Source: Lachnospiraceae bacterium P6B14 (GTDB lineage Bacteria > Bacillota > Clostridia > Lachnospirales > Lachnospiraceae). From it: a DNA stretch of 64,000 nucleotides. Under the pieces are notes generated by a model. The model had not been told where the DNA came from and searched no databases. It saw only the letters and a list, made by a program, of their open reading frames with translations. Shown in pieces: positions 51,593 through 60,028 of this stretch; the first letter of the stretch is position 1; each line of letters opens with the position of its first letter. The DNA is taken from the NCBI GenBank assembly GCA_000687695.1, contig JHWZ01000003.1:171430-235429 (forward strand). Direction: 5' to 3'. A program made the translations under genes and the position numbers.

Positions 51593-53203
51593 TCAGGATA
51601 ACGCCTGTCTTTTTCTGGCCATCTCATCGCTGTCAAGGTACTCATCGTAAGTAGTAACCTTGTCGATCATACCATTCGGCGTAAACTCGATGATTCGATT
51701 CGCTATCGTCTGGATGAACTGATGATCCTGCGAAGTGAAGAGAACCACGCCCGGGAACTTGATCAGACCGTTGTTCAGGGAGGTGATCGACTCCATATCA
51801 AGGTGGTTCGTAGGCTCATCCATAAGAAGGATGTTCGAACCGAGCATCATCATTTTTGAAAGCATAACACGTACCTTCTCACCACCGGAAAGAACGTTTA
51901 CTTTCTTAAGACCGTCATCACCTTTGAAGAGCATACGTCCGAGGAAGCCACGTACATAGGTAGCATCCTTCTCCGGAGAGTACGGCATCAGCCAGTCAAC
52001 GATGGTATCGGATGAATCGAAGTAAGCTGTATTGTCCTTCGGGAAATATGACTGTGAGGTAGTGATACCCCATTTATAATCGCCCGAATCCGGCTCCATC
52101 TCACCCGAAAGGATCTGGAACAGGGTAGTAGCTGCGATACCGTAGGAACCTACAAACGCGATCTTGTCATCGTGGCCTACCGTAAATGAAACATTGTCAA
52201 GAACCTTCTCGCCGTCGATCGTCTTTGTCAGACCCTCGACAGTCAGAACCTCGTTACCGATCTCACGCTCAGGCTTGAAGTCGATATAAGGATACTTGCG
52301 GCTCGATGGACGCAGAGTATCAAGCTCGATCTTCTCCAGGGCACGCTTACGTGAGGTAGCCTGCTTTGATTTGGAAGCGTTTGCCGAGAAGCGCTGGATG
52401 AACTCCTGCAACTCCTTGATCTTTTCTTCCTTCTTTTTGTTGGCTTCCTTCATCTGGCGGATCATGAGCTGTGAAGACTCGTACCAGAAATCATAGTTAC
52501 CTGCATAGATCTGCATCTTGCCATAGTCAAGGTCGACTGTGTGCGTGCAGACCTTGTTAAGGAAATATCTGTCGTGGGAAACCACGATGATAGTATTTTC
52601 GAAGTCGATAAGGAAATCCTCCAGCCATCTGATGGAGTCGAGATCAAGGTGGTTCGTCGGCTCGTCGAGTAGAAGGATGTCAGGGTTTCCGAAAAGAGCA
52701 CGGGCAAGGAGCACCTTGACCTTATCCGTGTCAGGAAGCTCGCTCATCAGCTTGTCATGATACTCGGTCTCGATTCCGAGTCCGTTGAGGAGAGTAGCTG
52801 CGTCAGCCTCTGCCTCCCATCCGTTCATGGCAGCAAAGTCAGCCTCGAGCTCGCTCGCTCTGATACCATCTTCATCGGAGAAATCCGGTTTTGCATAGAT
52901 GGCATCCTTTTCCTTCATGATGTCATACAGACGCTGGTTTCCAGCGATAACTGTATCGAGTACGACCTGATCGTCATATTTAAAGTGATCCTGCTCAAGT
53001 ACGGACATACGCTCGCTGGCACCCATGGAAATCTCGCCGGTTGTAGGCTCGAGATCTCCTGAGAGGATTCTCAAAAACGTAGATTTACCGGCACCGTTTG
53101 CACCGATAATACCGTAGCAATTGCCCTCAGTAAACTTTATATTGACCTCTTCAAACAGTGCTTTTTTACCAAAACGAAGAGAAATGTTGCTTGCCTGGAT
53201 CAT
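51593..53203 (-). CDS. ABC-F family ATPase, YbiT-like, with one degenerate ATP site
   Basis: 536 residues, two ABC domains with no membrane part and a linker (about 240-305) as in ABC-F ribosome-acting proteins. NBD1 has intact Walker A GANGAGKST and Walker B LLLDEPTNHLD, but its signature reads SELPDTDK instead of LSGGQ. NBD2 has intact LSGGEKVRVML and LLMDEPTNHLD, but its Walker A is GSYGIAATT, without the Lys. One composite site is therefore complete and the other dead on both faces. The role is probably in translation; antibiotic resistance is not implied. ATG follows AAGGAGG. Confidence 0.88.
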   Translation of the reverse strand: MIQASNISLRFGKKALFEEVNIKFTEGNCYGIIGANGAGKSTFLRILSGDLEPTTGEISMGASERMSVLEQDHFKYDDQVVLDTVIAGNQRLYDIMKEKDAIYAKPDFSDEDGIRASELEADFAAMNGWEAEADAATLLNGLGIETEYHDKLMSELPDTDKVKVLLARALFGNPDILLLDEPTNHLDLDSIRWLEDFLIDFENTIIVVSHDRYFLNKVCTHTVDLDYGKMQIYAGNYDFWYESSQLMIRQMKEANKKKEEKIKELQEFIQRFSANASKSKQATSRKRALEKIELDTLRPSSRKYPYIDFKPEREIGNEVLTVEGLTKTIDGEKVLDNVSFTVGHDDKIAFVGSYGIAATTLFQILSGEMEPDSGDYKWGITTSQSYFPKDNTAYFDSSDTIVDWLMPYSPEKDATYVRGFLGRMLFKGDDGLKKVNVLSGGEKVRVMLSKMMMLGSNILLMDEPTNHLDMESITSLNNGLIKFPGVVLFTSQDHQFIQTIANRIIEFTPNGMIDKVTTYDEYLDSDEMARKRQALS

Positions 53204-53351
53204 AGTTTCCTCCTTAAAAATGAATTACAATTGAATTACTAAAAAAAATCTTCACCCTGATACTTTACCGAAAAATAAGGAAAAATGCAAGCTTTTTTGA
53301 AAAAAAAATTGAATATTTTTCAAATTAAAATGAAATTATTATAAATTTATC

Positions 53352-53381
53352 TTGTATCTTACCCTTTTTATGGTGTATAAT
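53352..53381 (+). promoter_or_regulatory. Promoter of the GH13-like gene
   Basis: TTGTAT (53352-53357), 18-bp spacer, TATAAT (53376-53381), about 38 bp before the TTG start. The rest of the 53204-53419 gap is A/T-rich with nothing else clear. Confidence 0.6.
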
Positions 53382-53419
53382 CATAAACAGACACTAAAAA
53401 ACACCATGGAGGGCCGGAT

Positions 53420-55360
53420 TTGGGAGATATTTTATCGGAAAAGACGGACAAACCCGTAACTAAGGTTTCCGGGATGGCATATCTGAAGCATATGGGAGTA
53501 ACGGTGCTTGATGATGATTGCATTAGCGTAAACATCTTCAGACCCGGGGCTTCATCTCTTCGTTTGAACCTTTACAGGGAAAACCGTCTTGTTCAGCAGG
53601 TGACTATCCCTTCGCTTAAGGAAGTCAGCATGGATGACTTTTTTTCGGCGCGTCTTTATGGTGAAAAGCTCGTAGAGAAGCTCGATGATTATTCATACGA
53701 TTTTGTTGCAGACGGAGAGCATTTTGTAAATACATCAGCGGAGATAATCACGGGACGCGAGTCCTTCGGAAAAAAAGGAAAGATCCGTGCGCGATTCGTA
53801 AACCATGAATACGACTGGGACGGAGAGAAGAGAAGGCTTATCGAACCCGAGGATATGGTGATATATGAGACTCACGTGAGAGGGTTTACCAAGCACAAAA
53901 GTTCAGGTGTAAAGTATCCCGGCACATTTGCGGGAATGATAGAGAAGCTTCCATATTTGAAAAAGCTGGGTGTAAATACCTTGTTTTTGCTTCCTATCTA
54001 TGACTTTGACGAGCTCGATATCAGAGAGAGTGTTACTGACCAGAAGAGAGTAAACTATTGGGGATATACGGGAGAAGCTTATTACTTCGCACCGAAGGCC
54101 AGCTACAGCTCCGATCCGCTTCATCCGGGAAGAGAGTTCAAGGAGCTTATCAAGCAGAGCCACAAGCAGGGGATGAATATTGTCCTTGATATGTTCTTCA
54201 TGAAAAAGTCACCGGATTATGTACTTGACTGTCTGCGCCACTATGTTGTGAATTATCACGTGGACGGATTCAGAGTGATGTCTGATTTTTTCAATGCTAA
54301 TATTGTAAGAGATGATCCGATCCTAAGCCATGTCAGATTTTTTGGCTACAGCTGGGAGGGCTCCGTGGCAGACGCCCAAAAGCCAATGCTTTTTGAGATG
54401 AATGACGGTTTCAAGGAGATCGCCAGACGTTTTGTAAAGAGCGATGAGGGTCAGGTGGAAAGCTTCTACAGAGGCTTCAGGGCTGAGCGCACGGGTGTGG
54501 TCAAGGTAAACTATATCACCGCTCACGACGGATTCACACTTCGCGACCTCATTTCATATGACATAAAGCATAACGAAGCAAACGGTGAGAAAAACAGGGA
54601 CGGTACGGATTATAACTACAGCTGGAACTGCGGATACGAGGGTCCGACCAGAAGGAAGGGTGTTCTCAGTATGCGTACGAAGCAGGAAAAGAACTTCCTG
54701 GTCATGCTGCTCCTCGGATTGCCGGTACCTATGCTTCTCATGGGGGATGAGTTCGGAAATACCCAAAAGGGAAATAACAATGCGTATTGCCAGGATAATT
54801 CGACCACCTGGCTTGACTGGACGTTGCTTGAAAAGAATAAAGAAACATATGACTGCGTGAGATTTTTGTTAAAGTTAAGAAGAGAGCTTCCCATGTTCCA
54901 CAGGGAGGCGGCCTTTAGCGGATTTGATCACAAGGGGCTCGGAGCGCCTGATATCTCGAATCACTCCAGAGAGCCGTGGAACAATAACTATCCATATTAT
55001 TGTAGAGAGCTCGGTATCCTTTACTACGGACCGTATCTCGGAACGAAGGACGGAAAGAGCTACTACATCGCTTTCAATATGCACTGGGAGGCGCATGATT
55101 TTTACCTGCCTGATATAACAAAGGCGAGAAAATGGGAAGTGATCCTGGATACGGCAGCATCTGTTCGCAAGACTCCCGGACTCAACGAAAACAGAACAGC
55201 GTATCATGTGGAGGCAAGAAGTATAGTACTTCTCGAATGCGCGAAGGAATCCGGCAGCTCTGCCCGCACGTCTAAAAAGGGGAAAACAAAGAATGATAGC
55301 ACTTCAGATAGAAAGCACAAAGGAGTTTCTAAACCTGCTCCTGGCAGAAAATCTGTATGA
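53420..55360 (+). CDS. Glycogen-debranching-enzyme homologue (GH13), catalytic residues lost
   Basis: 646 residues: a CBM48-like N-terminal domain (about 15-125), then a barrel like isoamylase/GlgX (MVIYETHVRGFTKH, LGVNTLFLLPIYDFDEL). Region IV is intact (ITAHDGFTLRDLI, KHNEANGEKNRDGTDYNYSWNCG). Region I reads LDMFFMKK instead of DVVxNH. Region II reads VDGFRVMSDFF, with Met at the nucleophile Asp position. Region III lacks the acid Glu (FFGYSWEGS). A basic tail (SARTSKKGKTKN) ends it. It probably binds alpha-glucan without cleaving it. TTG start with GGAGGG at 6 bp. The last 68 bp overlap the next gene. Confidence 0.82.
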   Translation: MGDILSEKTDKPVTKVSGMAYLKHMGVTVLDDDCISVNIFRPGASSLRLNLYRENRLVQQVTIPSLKEVSMDDFFSARLYGEKLVEKLDDYSYDFVADGEHFVNTSAEIITGRESFGKKGKIRARFVNHEYDWDGEKRRLIEPEDMVIYETHVRGFTKHKSSGVKYPGTFAGMIEKLPYLKKLGVNTLFLLPIYDFDELDIRESVTDQKRVNYWGYTGEAYYFAPKASYSSDPLHPGREFKELIKQSHKQGMNIVLDMFFMKKSPDYVLDCLRHYVVNYHVDGFRVMSDFFNANIVRDDPILSHVRFFGYSWEGSVADAQKPMLFEMNDGFKEIARRFVKSDEGQVESFYRGFRAERTGVVKVNYITAHDGFTLRDLISYDIKHNEANGEKNRDGTDYNYSWNCGYEGPTRRKGVLSMRTKQEKNFLVMLLLGLPVPMLLMGDEFGNTQKGNNNAYCQDNSTTWLDWTLLEKNKETYDCVRFLLKLRRELPMFHREAAFSGFDHKGLGAPDISNHSREPWNNNYPYYCRELGILYYGPYLGTKDGKSYYIAFNMHWEAHDFYLPDITKARKWEVILDTAASVRKTPGLNENRTAYHVEARSIVLLECAKESGSSARTSKKGKTKNDSTSDRKHKGVSKPAPGRKSV

Positions 55361-55724
55361 TGAATATCTGGTGGGTTACTGCGAGGTAACTACGTTTGTG
55401 AGCTTTTCGACGGATGGCCGAAGGAGAGTCACGGAGGATGAAGAGGAGGAGCACTCCGACAGAGTCAGCTGGGGTGAATTAAAGCCTGCGGTACTCGGTA
55501 TGATCGAGTCCTCGTCTACATCAGGAACTCTGCAGTTGGATCTGTTTAAGTACAGAGGACGTGATATGGGATCGATACGTATCGCGTTCACGGATGGAAG
55601 GTTTACACTTACAACGGGATATATGCAAAAAGAATTTTCCCTGGATAAAAGGACGTCGGAGGATTGGGATGACGTGTGCCAGCAGATGCTCTCGTCAAAC
55701 GGAATAGTGATCACCGCACTCTAA
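55293..55724 (+). CDS. DUF5721-family protein
   Basis: 143 residues, resembling the small Lachnospiraceae family DUF5721: IALQIESTKEFLNLLLAENLYDEYLVGYCEVTTFVSFSTDG, then WGELKPAVLGMIESSSTSGTLQLDLFKY and SEDWDDVCQQML. No membrane helix, signal or catalytic motif. The family has no known function. It starts inside the 3' end of the GH13-like gene, so the two are probably translated together, and it is followed by a tRNA promoter. Confidence 0.78.
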   Translation: MIALQIESTKEFLNLLLAENLYDEYLVGYCEVTTFVSFSTDGRRRVTEDEEEEHSDRVSWGELKPAVLGMIESSSTSGTLQLDLFKYRGRDMGSIRIAFTDGRFTLTTGYMQKEFSLDKRTSEDWDDVCQQMLSSNGIVITAL

Positions 55725-55732
55725 AAAAAGGC

Positions 55733-55761
55733 TTGCAAATATCTCGTCCATGTGATAATAT
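55733..55761 (+). promoter_or_regulatory. Promoter of tRNA-Thr
   Basis: TTGCAA (55733-55738), 17-bp spacer, TAATAT (55756-55761), about 10 bp before the tRNA. Confidence 0.6.
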
Positions 55762-55771
55762 ATCACACAGT

Positions 55772-55844
55772 GCTTCGATAGCTCAGTCGGTAGAGCGACG
55801 CACTCGTAATGCGTAGGTCGTGGGTTCAAGTCCCATTCGAAGCT
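55772..55844 (+). tRNA. tRNA-Thr (anticodon CGT)
   Basis: 73 nt. Acceptor GCTTCGA/TCGAAGC, D arm GCTC-AGTCGGTA-GAGC, anticodon arm ACGCA-CTCGTAA-TGCGT with anticodon CGT, T arm GTGGG-TTCAAGT-CCCAT. All stems pair. CCA is not encoded. Confidence 0.97.
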
Positions 55845-55847
55845 TGA

Positions 55848-56058
55848 GCAGTAGGAATTACTATGTACGCTGCATGAACGGAAAAAGACATCCTGAGAGT
55901 TTACTCTCAAGGATGTCTTTTTATGTTTATGCAGGCGTATAAGCTGTCGACCATGTACATAAGGGATTCAGCCACGTAGTGGCGATAGAGCATACACGAA
56001 GTGTATGCGGGAATCCCGCATGCACGTGGTCGTCAGCGTACATAGTAATTCCTACTGC
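55848..56058. repeat. 211-bp element with 25-bp perfect inverted ends, after tRNA-Thr
   Basis: Positions 55848-55872 are the exact reverse complement of 56034-56058. Between them are the tRNA terminator and nested stems: GGGATTC/GAATCCC (55949-56016 region), GCCAC-GTA-GTGGC and GCATACAC-GAA-GTGTATGC. Read on the minus strand, as the region downstream of htpG, part of it (GGGATTCCCGC, hairpin, GC..CGCCA) loosely follows the family A order, so it may be a diverged member. Confidence 0.65.
55882..55922 (+). terminator. Terminator of tRNA-Thr
   Basis: AAAAAGACATCC-TGAGAG, loop TTTA, CTCTCA-AGGATGTCTTTTT: a strong hairpin ending in T5, about 40 bp after the tRNA and inside the larger inverted-repeat element. 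Confidence 0.85.
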
Positions 56059-56085
56059 CATGGCCGGCTGCCAGCGTGCATGATC

Positions 56086-56108
56086 ACCCGTACGAACCGG
56101 GTTTTTTT
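56086..56108 (+). terminator. Possible terminator facing htpG
   Basis: ACCCG-TACGAAC-CGGGT followed by T7 on the plus strand, just beyond the htpG stop. The stem is only 5 bp, so this is tentative. Confidence 0.4.
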
Positions 56109-56119
56109 ACGAGCTCAAT

Positions 56120-58183
56120 TTACTTCGTCAACTCCAACATAATCTCATTACTTCTCTTGATAAACTCCGTCATCTTCTCCGGCGCCAGCGGCTGATGCGC
56201 AATCAGCGCCAGATCATAAAGCTGGCTGACGAACATCTGGATCTTTTTGCTCTTTCTGTTGTTCATCACATACTTCACGAGCTCATTGTTTGCGTTCAGT
56301 ACGAGAGTCTGTCCCATCGTATCCATACCCATATCAAGTCCCATGCCGTTCATCGAATACATCTTCATCATATCCTGCATACGGCGGGTTTCCTCGGAGA
56401 GGGTGATCATGGATGAGATCTCGTCATTTTTGAGCTTCTCGAGTTTGACCTCAAGCTTATCATTCTTAAGTGTATCGCGGAAAAGCTTGGTGAGTTTTTC
56501 CTGTTCTTTCTTCAGCTCGTCCTCGTCCATGTCCTCGGTCATCGAATCAGTAAGATCCGCATCTATTCTCTGGAAGCGAACTCCGTCCTCATCTCTGGTC
56601 TCAAGTGATGAGATGAACGGCTGGTCGATCGTATCCGGAAGGACAACCGCATTCATGCCCTGCTCGCGGAACATATTTACATACTGTGACTGCTGAACGA
56701 GATCAGTCACGTAGTAAACGGTTTTCTTCGGCTTTTCAGGTTCAGCATCGTCAGAAGCTGATCCGTCAACCGGATTACCGTCGGCATCGACAACATCCGC
56801 AGCCGGCTTCTCCTCATCGCCCGCGGCCTCCTCAGCCTTATCAGGCTCAACATTCTCGAGATACTCAGAAAGTGTAGAGTATTTGTCATCAAGGTCTTTG
56901 AAAAGAACATACTCGCGGATCTTTTCTCTGAACTTCTCATCCTTCAGGCAACCGAACTTGATAAACGGTGAGATATCATCCCAATATTTCTCATAGTTCT
57001 CACGGTCTGTCTTGCACATGCCGGAGAGCTTGTCGGCAACTTTTTTCGTGATGTAATCTGAGATCTTTTTAACAAAGCCGTCGTTCTGCAGCGCTGATCT
57101 CGAAACGTTCAGCGGCAGATCCGGACAGTCGATAACACCCTTTAAAAGGAGAAGGAACTCAGGGATAACTTCTTTTATATTGTCGGCGATAAACACCTGA
57201 TTGTTGTAAAGCTTGATCATACCCTCGAGGTTCTCATACTCGATATTTACCTTCGGGAAATACAGAATACCCTTCAAATTAAAAGGATAATCCATATTCA
57301 AATGGATCCAGAAAAGCGGCTCCTTGTAATCGTTAAATACCTTGCGATAGAAGGTCTTGTAATCCTCATCCGTGCATTCATTCGGATGTTTAGCCCAGAG
57401 AGGATTGGTGTCGCTTATAGAAACCTCGCGCTTTACGATCTTGGCCTTCTTGACCTTTTTCTTTTCGTAATTCTCCTCCTCGAACTCCTCGAGGACCTCA
57501 TCAGTATCCAACACCTCATCGGCGTTTACGGTCTGCGTCTCAGGCTCGCCGCCTTCTTTTTTCAAAAATATCTCGTACGGCATGAATGAGCAGTACTTAT
57601 CAAGGACTTCTTTTACGCGGTACTCGTTGGCGAACTCATAGCTGTCCTCGTTGAGATGAAGGATGATGGTAGTTCCGACTTCCTTTTTATCACTACCGGA
57701 AAGCTCGAAGGTGAGACCGCCGTCGCTCTCCCAGTGAACTGCCTCGGCACCTTCCTTATAAGAAAGAGTGTGGATCTCAGCTGAGTCGGCAACCATGAAT
57801 ACGGAATAGAAGCCGAGTCCGAAATGTCCGATGATCTGCTCATCGTTTGCCTTGTCCTTGTATTTTTCAAGGAAGTCAGCAGCACCCGAAAAAGCGATCT
57901 GATTGATATACTCCTTTACTTCATCGACGGTCATTCCGAGTCCGTTATCGGTAAAGGTGATGGTCTTGTCCTCAGGACTGACCAGAACGTCGATACGAGG
58001 CTTGTACTCGTCGTCAAGCTTCGCCTCGCCGATCATCTCGAGCTTTTTCAGCTTGGTGATGGCGTCAGACGCGTTTGAGATAACCTCTCGGATAAAAATG
58101 TCATGATCCGAGTAGAGCCATTTTTTAATGATAGGAAAAATGTTTTCCGAGTTTATGGCAAGATTGCCCTGTTCGTTTGTCAT
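56120..58183 (-). CDS. htpG: Hsp90 chaperone HtpG
   Basis: 687 residues (E. coli about 624). ATPase domain motifs: LIREVISNASDAITKLKKL, TFTDNGLGMTVDEV, IGHFGLGFYSVFMVAD, VGTTIILHL. Middle and dimerisation domains follow. The extra length is a low-complexity acidic insert near residues 430-480 (EEAAGDEEKPAADVVDADGN, then ASDDAEPEKPKK). A nearly perfect promoter and a CIRCE operator lie upstream, so HrcA control is likely. ATG 58183 follows GGAGG. Confidence 0.95.
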   Translation of the reverse strand: MTNEQGNLAINSENIFPIIKKWLYSDHDIFIREVISNASDAITKLKKLEMIGEAKLDDEYKPRIDVLVSPEDKTITFTDNGLGMTVDEVKEYINQIAFSGAADFLEKYKDKANDEQIIGHFGLGFYSVFMVADSAEIHTLSYKEGAEAVHWESDGGLTFELSGSDKKEVGTTIILHLNEDSYEFANEYRVKEVLDKYCSFMPYEIFLKKEGGEPETQTVNADEVLDTDEVLEEFEEENYEKKKVKKAKIVKREVSISDTNPLWAKHPNECTDEDYKTFYRKVFNDYKEPLFWIHLNMDYPFNLKGILYFPKVNIEYENLEGMIKLYNNQVFIADNIKEVIPEFLLLLKGVIDCPDLPLNVSRSALQNDGFVKKISDYITKKVADKLSGMCKTDRENYEKYWDDISPFIKFGCLKDEKFREKIREYVLFKDLDDKYSTLSEYLENVEPDKAEEAAGDEEKPAADVVDADGNPVDGSASDDAEPEKPKKTVYYVTDLVQQSQYVNMFREQGMNAVVLPDTIDQPFISSLETRDEDGVRFQRIDADLTDSMTEDMDEDELKKEQEKLTKLFRDTLKNDKLEVKLEKLKNDEISSMITLSEETRRMQDMMKMYSMNGMGLDMGMDTMGQTLVLNANNELVKYVMNNRKSKKIQMFVSQLYDLALIAHQPLAPEKMTEFIKRSNEIMLELTK

Positions 58184-58249
58184 TTTGATTCCTCCCTGTC
58201 CGGCCTGACTTAAATAGCTCAGGCGGTAGTATTCTTTTGAACAGATACT

Positions 58250-58278
58250 ATGATAAACCCATCTCGGTGGCTTGTCAA
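58250..58278 (-). promoter_or_regulatory. Promoter of htpG
   Basis: Minus strand TTGACA (58273-58278), 17-bp spacer, TATCAT (58250-58255), about 65 bp before the htpG start. Confidence 0.78.
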
Positions 58279-58285
58279 GAACTTT

Positions 58286-58312
58286 TTAGCACTCGAAGAT
58301 AAAGAGTGCTAA
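58286..58312. promoter_or_regulatory. CIRCE operator (HrcA binding site)
   Basis: TTAGCACTC-N9-GAGTGCTAA matches the CIRCE consensus at every position. It lies 7 bp upstream of the htpG -35 box. HrcA repression usually works from between promoter and gene, so the upstream location is unusual. The rest of the 58184-58506 gap holds the htpG and acpP promoters and nothing else clear. Confidence 0.93.
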
Positions 58313-58378
58313 CAGAGAGGCGTGAAGGCAGGGAATTTTGGTATTTTTTATAAAAATTCAACATGTGAAAAAAATCTC

Positions 58379-58407
58379 TTGACGTAATACCAAATATAGG
58401 GTAAAAT
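58379..58407 (+). promoter_or_regulatory. Promoter of the fatty-acid operon (acpP)
   Basis: TTGACG (58379-58384), 17-bp spacer, TAAAAT (58402-58407), giving a leader of about 90 nt. No FapR-type site was recognised. Confidence 0.62.
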
Positions 58408-58506
58408 GTCCTTGATTTATAAATGAGTATCAGTGTTGCCTCGGGGAGAGAGAGGCGATGCGCAACATAAGAGCCTGTGGGCTCAAACAGAAAAGGAGAG
58501 AAAACC

Positions 58507-58740
58507 ATGTTAGAAAAAATGCAGGAACTTATCGCTGACCAGTTGAGCGTTGATGCGGACAGCATCACAGAGGCTTCAAACTTCAAAGATGACCTCGGTG
58601 CTGATTCACTCGACCTTTATGAGCTGATCATGGCTCTTGAGGAGGAGTATGACGTTGAGATCCCGACTGACGATCTTGAGAACATCGCTACAGTAGGTGA
58701 TGTTATCAACTTCCTTAAGGACAAGGGAATCGAGGGTTGA
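58507..58740 (+). CDS. acpP: Acyl carrier protein
   Basis: 77 residues. The phosphopantetheine-bearing serine is in [21 protein letters not shown]; the protein is acidic and of standard length. It carries growing acyl chains for the fab enzymes encoded downstream. ATG 58507 follows AAAGGAG. A strong hairpin before fabD probably limits read-through, letting acpP be made in excess. Confidence 0.96.
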   Translation: MLEKMQELIADQLSVDADSITEASNFKDDLGADSLDLYELIMALEEEYDVEIPTDDLENIATVGDVINFLKDKGIEG

Positions 58741-58761
58741 TAGGTTGTAAATAGTGCATTC

Positions 58762-58796
58762 GACACCAAGCAGGAGTACCGCTCTCGCTTGGTGTC
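58762..58796 (+). terminator. Intra-operon hairpin between acpP and fabD
   Basis: GACACCAAGC (58762-58771) pairs perfectly with GCTTGGTGTC (58787-58796), followed by TTATATTATTTTT. It may act as a partial terminator or a 3' stabiliser of acpP mRNA. Confidence 0.65.
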
Positions 58797-58835
58797 TTAT
58801 ATTATTTTTGGACATAAGTGTGATCGGAGGATATC

Positions 58836-59756
58836 ATGGGTAAGACTGCTTTTGTTTTTCCGGGTCAGGGCGCCCAGGTCGTCGGGATGGGCAAGGATGT
58901 TTATGAAAAATCCGCGCTCGCAAAGGAGATGTTTGATAACGCAAGTGATGCAGTGGGTCTCGATTTGAAGGCTCTTTGCTTTGAAGAGAACAACGATATA
59001 AATATAACCGAGTTTACTCAGGTTTGTCTTTTGACAACGAGTGTGGCTATCCTTAAGGAGATCGAGGCCAGAGGAGGAAAGGCCGATGTTGCCGGGGGAC
59101 TCAGCCTCGGTGAGTACTGTGCGCTCGTTGCAAACGGAGCGATGGATGCGATCGATGCAGCTAAGGTTGTTCGCAAACGTGGTATTTTTATGCAGGAGGA
59201 AGTGCCTGCAGGTGAGGGCGGTATGGCTGCCATACTCGGTATGGACGGCGATGATATCGAGAAGGTGATCGCGTCATTTGATCAGGTGCAGATCGCGAAT
59301 TACAACTGTCCGGGACAGATAGTGATCTCGGGTGAGACTGAGAATGTGAAAAAAGCTGCGGACGCGCTTAAGGAAGCCGGTGCGAAGAGAACAGTGCTCC
59401 TTAACGTGAGTGGGCCGTTCCATTCGGAGCTTCTTGCCGGTGCAGGAGATAAGCTCGCGGGAGTACTCGAGGATGTGACTATCAATCCGATGAAGTTTCC
59501 GTATGTGGCGAATGTTACGGGCGGATATGTGACGGATGAGGCTGAGATCAAGCCGCTTCTGGTGAGACAGCTTTCGAACTCAGTCAGATGGCAGCAGTGT
59601 GTCGAGGCTATGGTGGCTGACGGTGTGGATACGTTCTACGAGATCGGCCCCGGAAAGACGCTCGCAGGGTTTAACAAAAAGATCGGGAAGGCACTTGATA
59701 AGGAGCTGACGACGATTCAAATCTCTTCAATGGAAGATATAGAGAACTGTTTCTGA
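58836..59756 (+). CDS. fabD: Malonyl-CoA:ACP transacylase
   Basis: 306 residues. It moves malonyl groups to ACP. FVFPGQGAQVVGMGKD, nucleophile serine in GLSLGEYCALVANGA (usual GHSLGEY with His replaced by Leu), conserved Arg in VVRKRGIFMQE, and catalytic His in VSGPFHSELL. ATG follows CGGAGG. Its stop is 7 bp before a family A element. Confidence 0.94.
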   Translation: MGKTAFVFPGQGAQVVGMGKDVYEKSALAKEMFDNASDAVGLDLKALCFEENNDINITEFTQVCLLTTSVAILKEIEARGGKADVAGGLSLGEYCALVANGAMDAIDAAKVVRKRGIFMQEEVPAGEGGMAAILGMDGDDIEKVIASFDQVQIANYNCPGQIVISGETENVKKAADALKEAGAKRTVLLNVSGPFHSELLAGAGDKLAGVLEDVTINPMKFPYVANVTGGYVTDEAEIKPLLVRQLSNSVRWQQCVEAMVADGVDTFYEIGPGKTLAGFNKKIGKALDKELTTIQISSMEDIENCF

Positions 59757-59763
59757 GAGGTTA

Positions 59764-59914
59764 CGAGATATACCGCAGATGTTCTGCATGCCCTACGGAC
59801 TCCGTTTGCACCATAATGAAACGCAGCACTGCATGGCACCAAAAGACGGTGCCTACGCAGTGGCGTTTCATTGAGGTCCTTCGGGCATGGCAGAAATCTG
59901 CTCCGTATATCTCG
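59764..59914 (+). repeat. Structured intercistronic element, family A copy 5 (fabD-fabG)
   Basis: P1: CGAGATATAC (59764-59773) with GTATATCTCG (59905-59914), then GCAGAT/ATCTGC. P2: GGAC (59797-59800) with GTCC (59876-59879). Unpaired TCCGTTTGCACCAT between. P3: AATGAAACGC-AG-CACTGC with GCAGTG-GCGTTTCATT (59814-59872), again with a 2-nt AG bulge. Tip: GGCACC/GGTGCC. The P3 bases differ from copy 2 on both strands in matching fashion. The remaining DNA up to fabG holds no convincing gene. Confidence 0.8.
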
Positions 59915-60028
59915 CGGAAACTTTGCAGAGGGCGGTTGAAAATGTGTGGAGATAAATCTGCGCTGTACGCTTCGAAGGGGATCTCAGAAGACAGTTGGAT
60001 TAATAATTAGAAAGGGAGTGTCTGTAAT

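Noticed and set aside
51593..53203. Antibiotic-resistance call for the ABC-F protein
   Set aside because: The linker and overall layout fit the YbiT-like housekeeping branch; nothing in the sequence specifically indicates a resistance-type ABC-F.
59816..60010. 64-codon open frame between fabD and fabG
   Set aside because: It lies inside the family A element, has no ribosome-binding site and reads the stems as protein; structure explains the sequence better.
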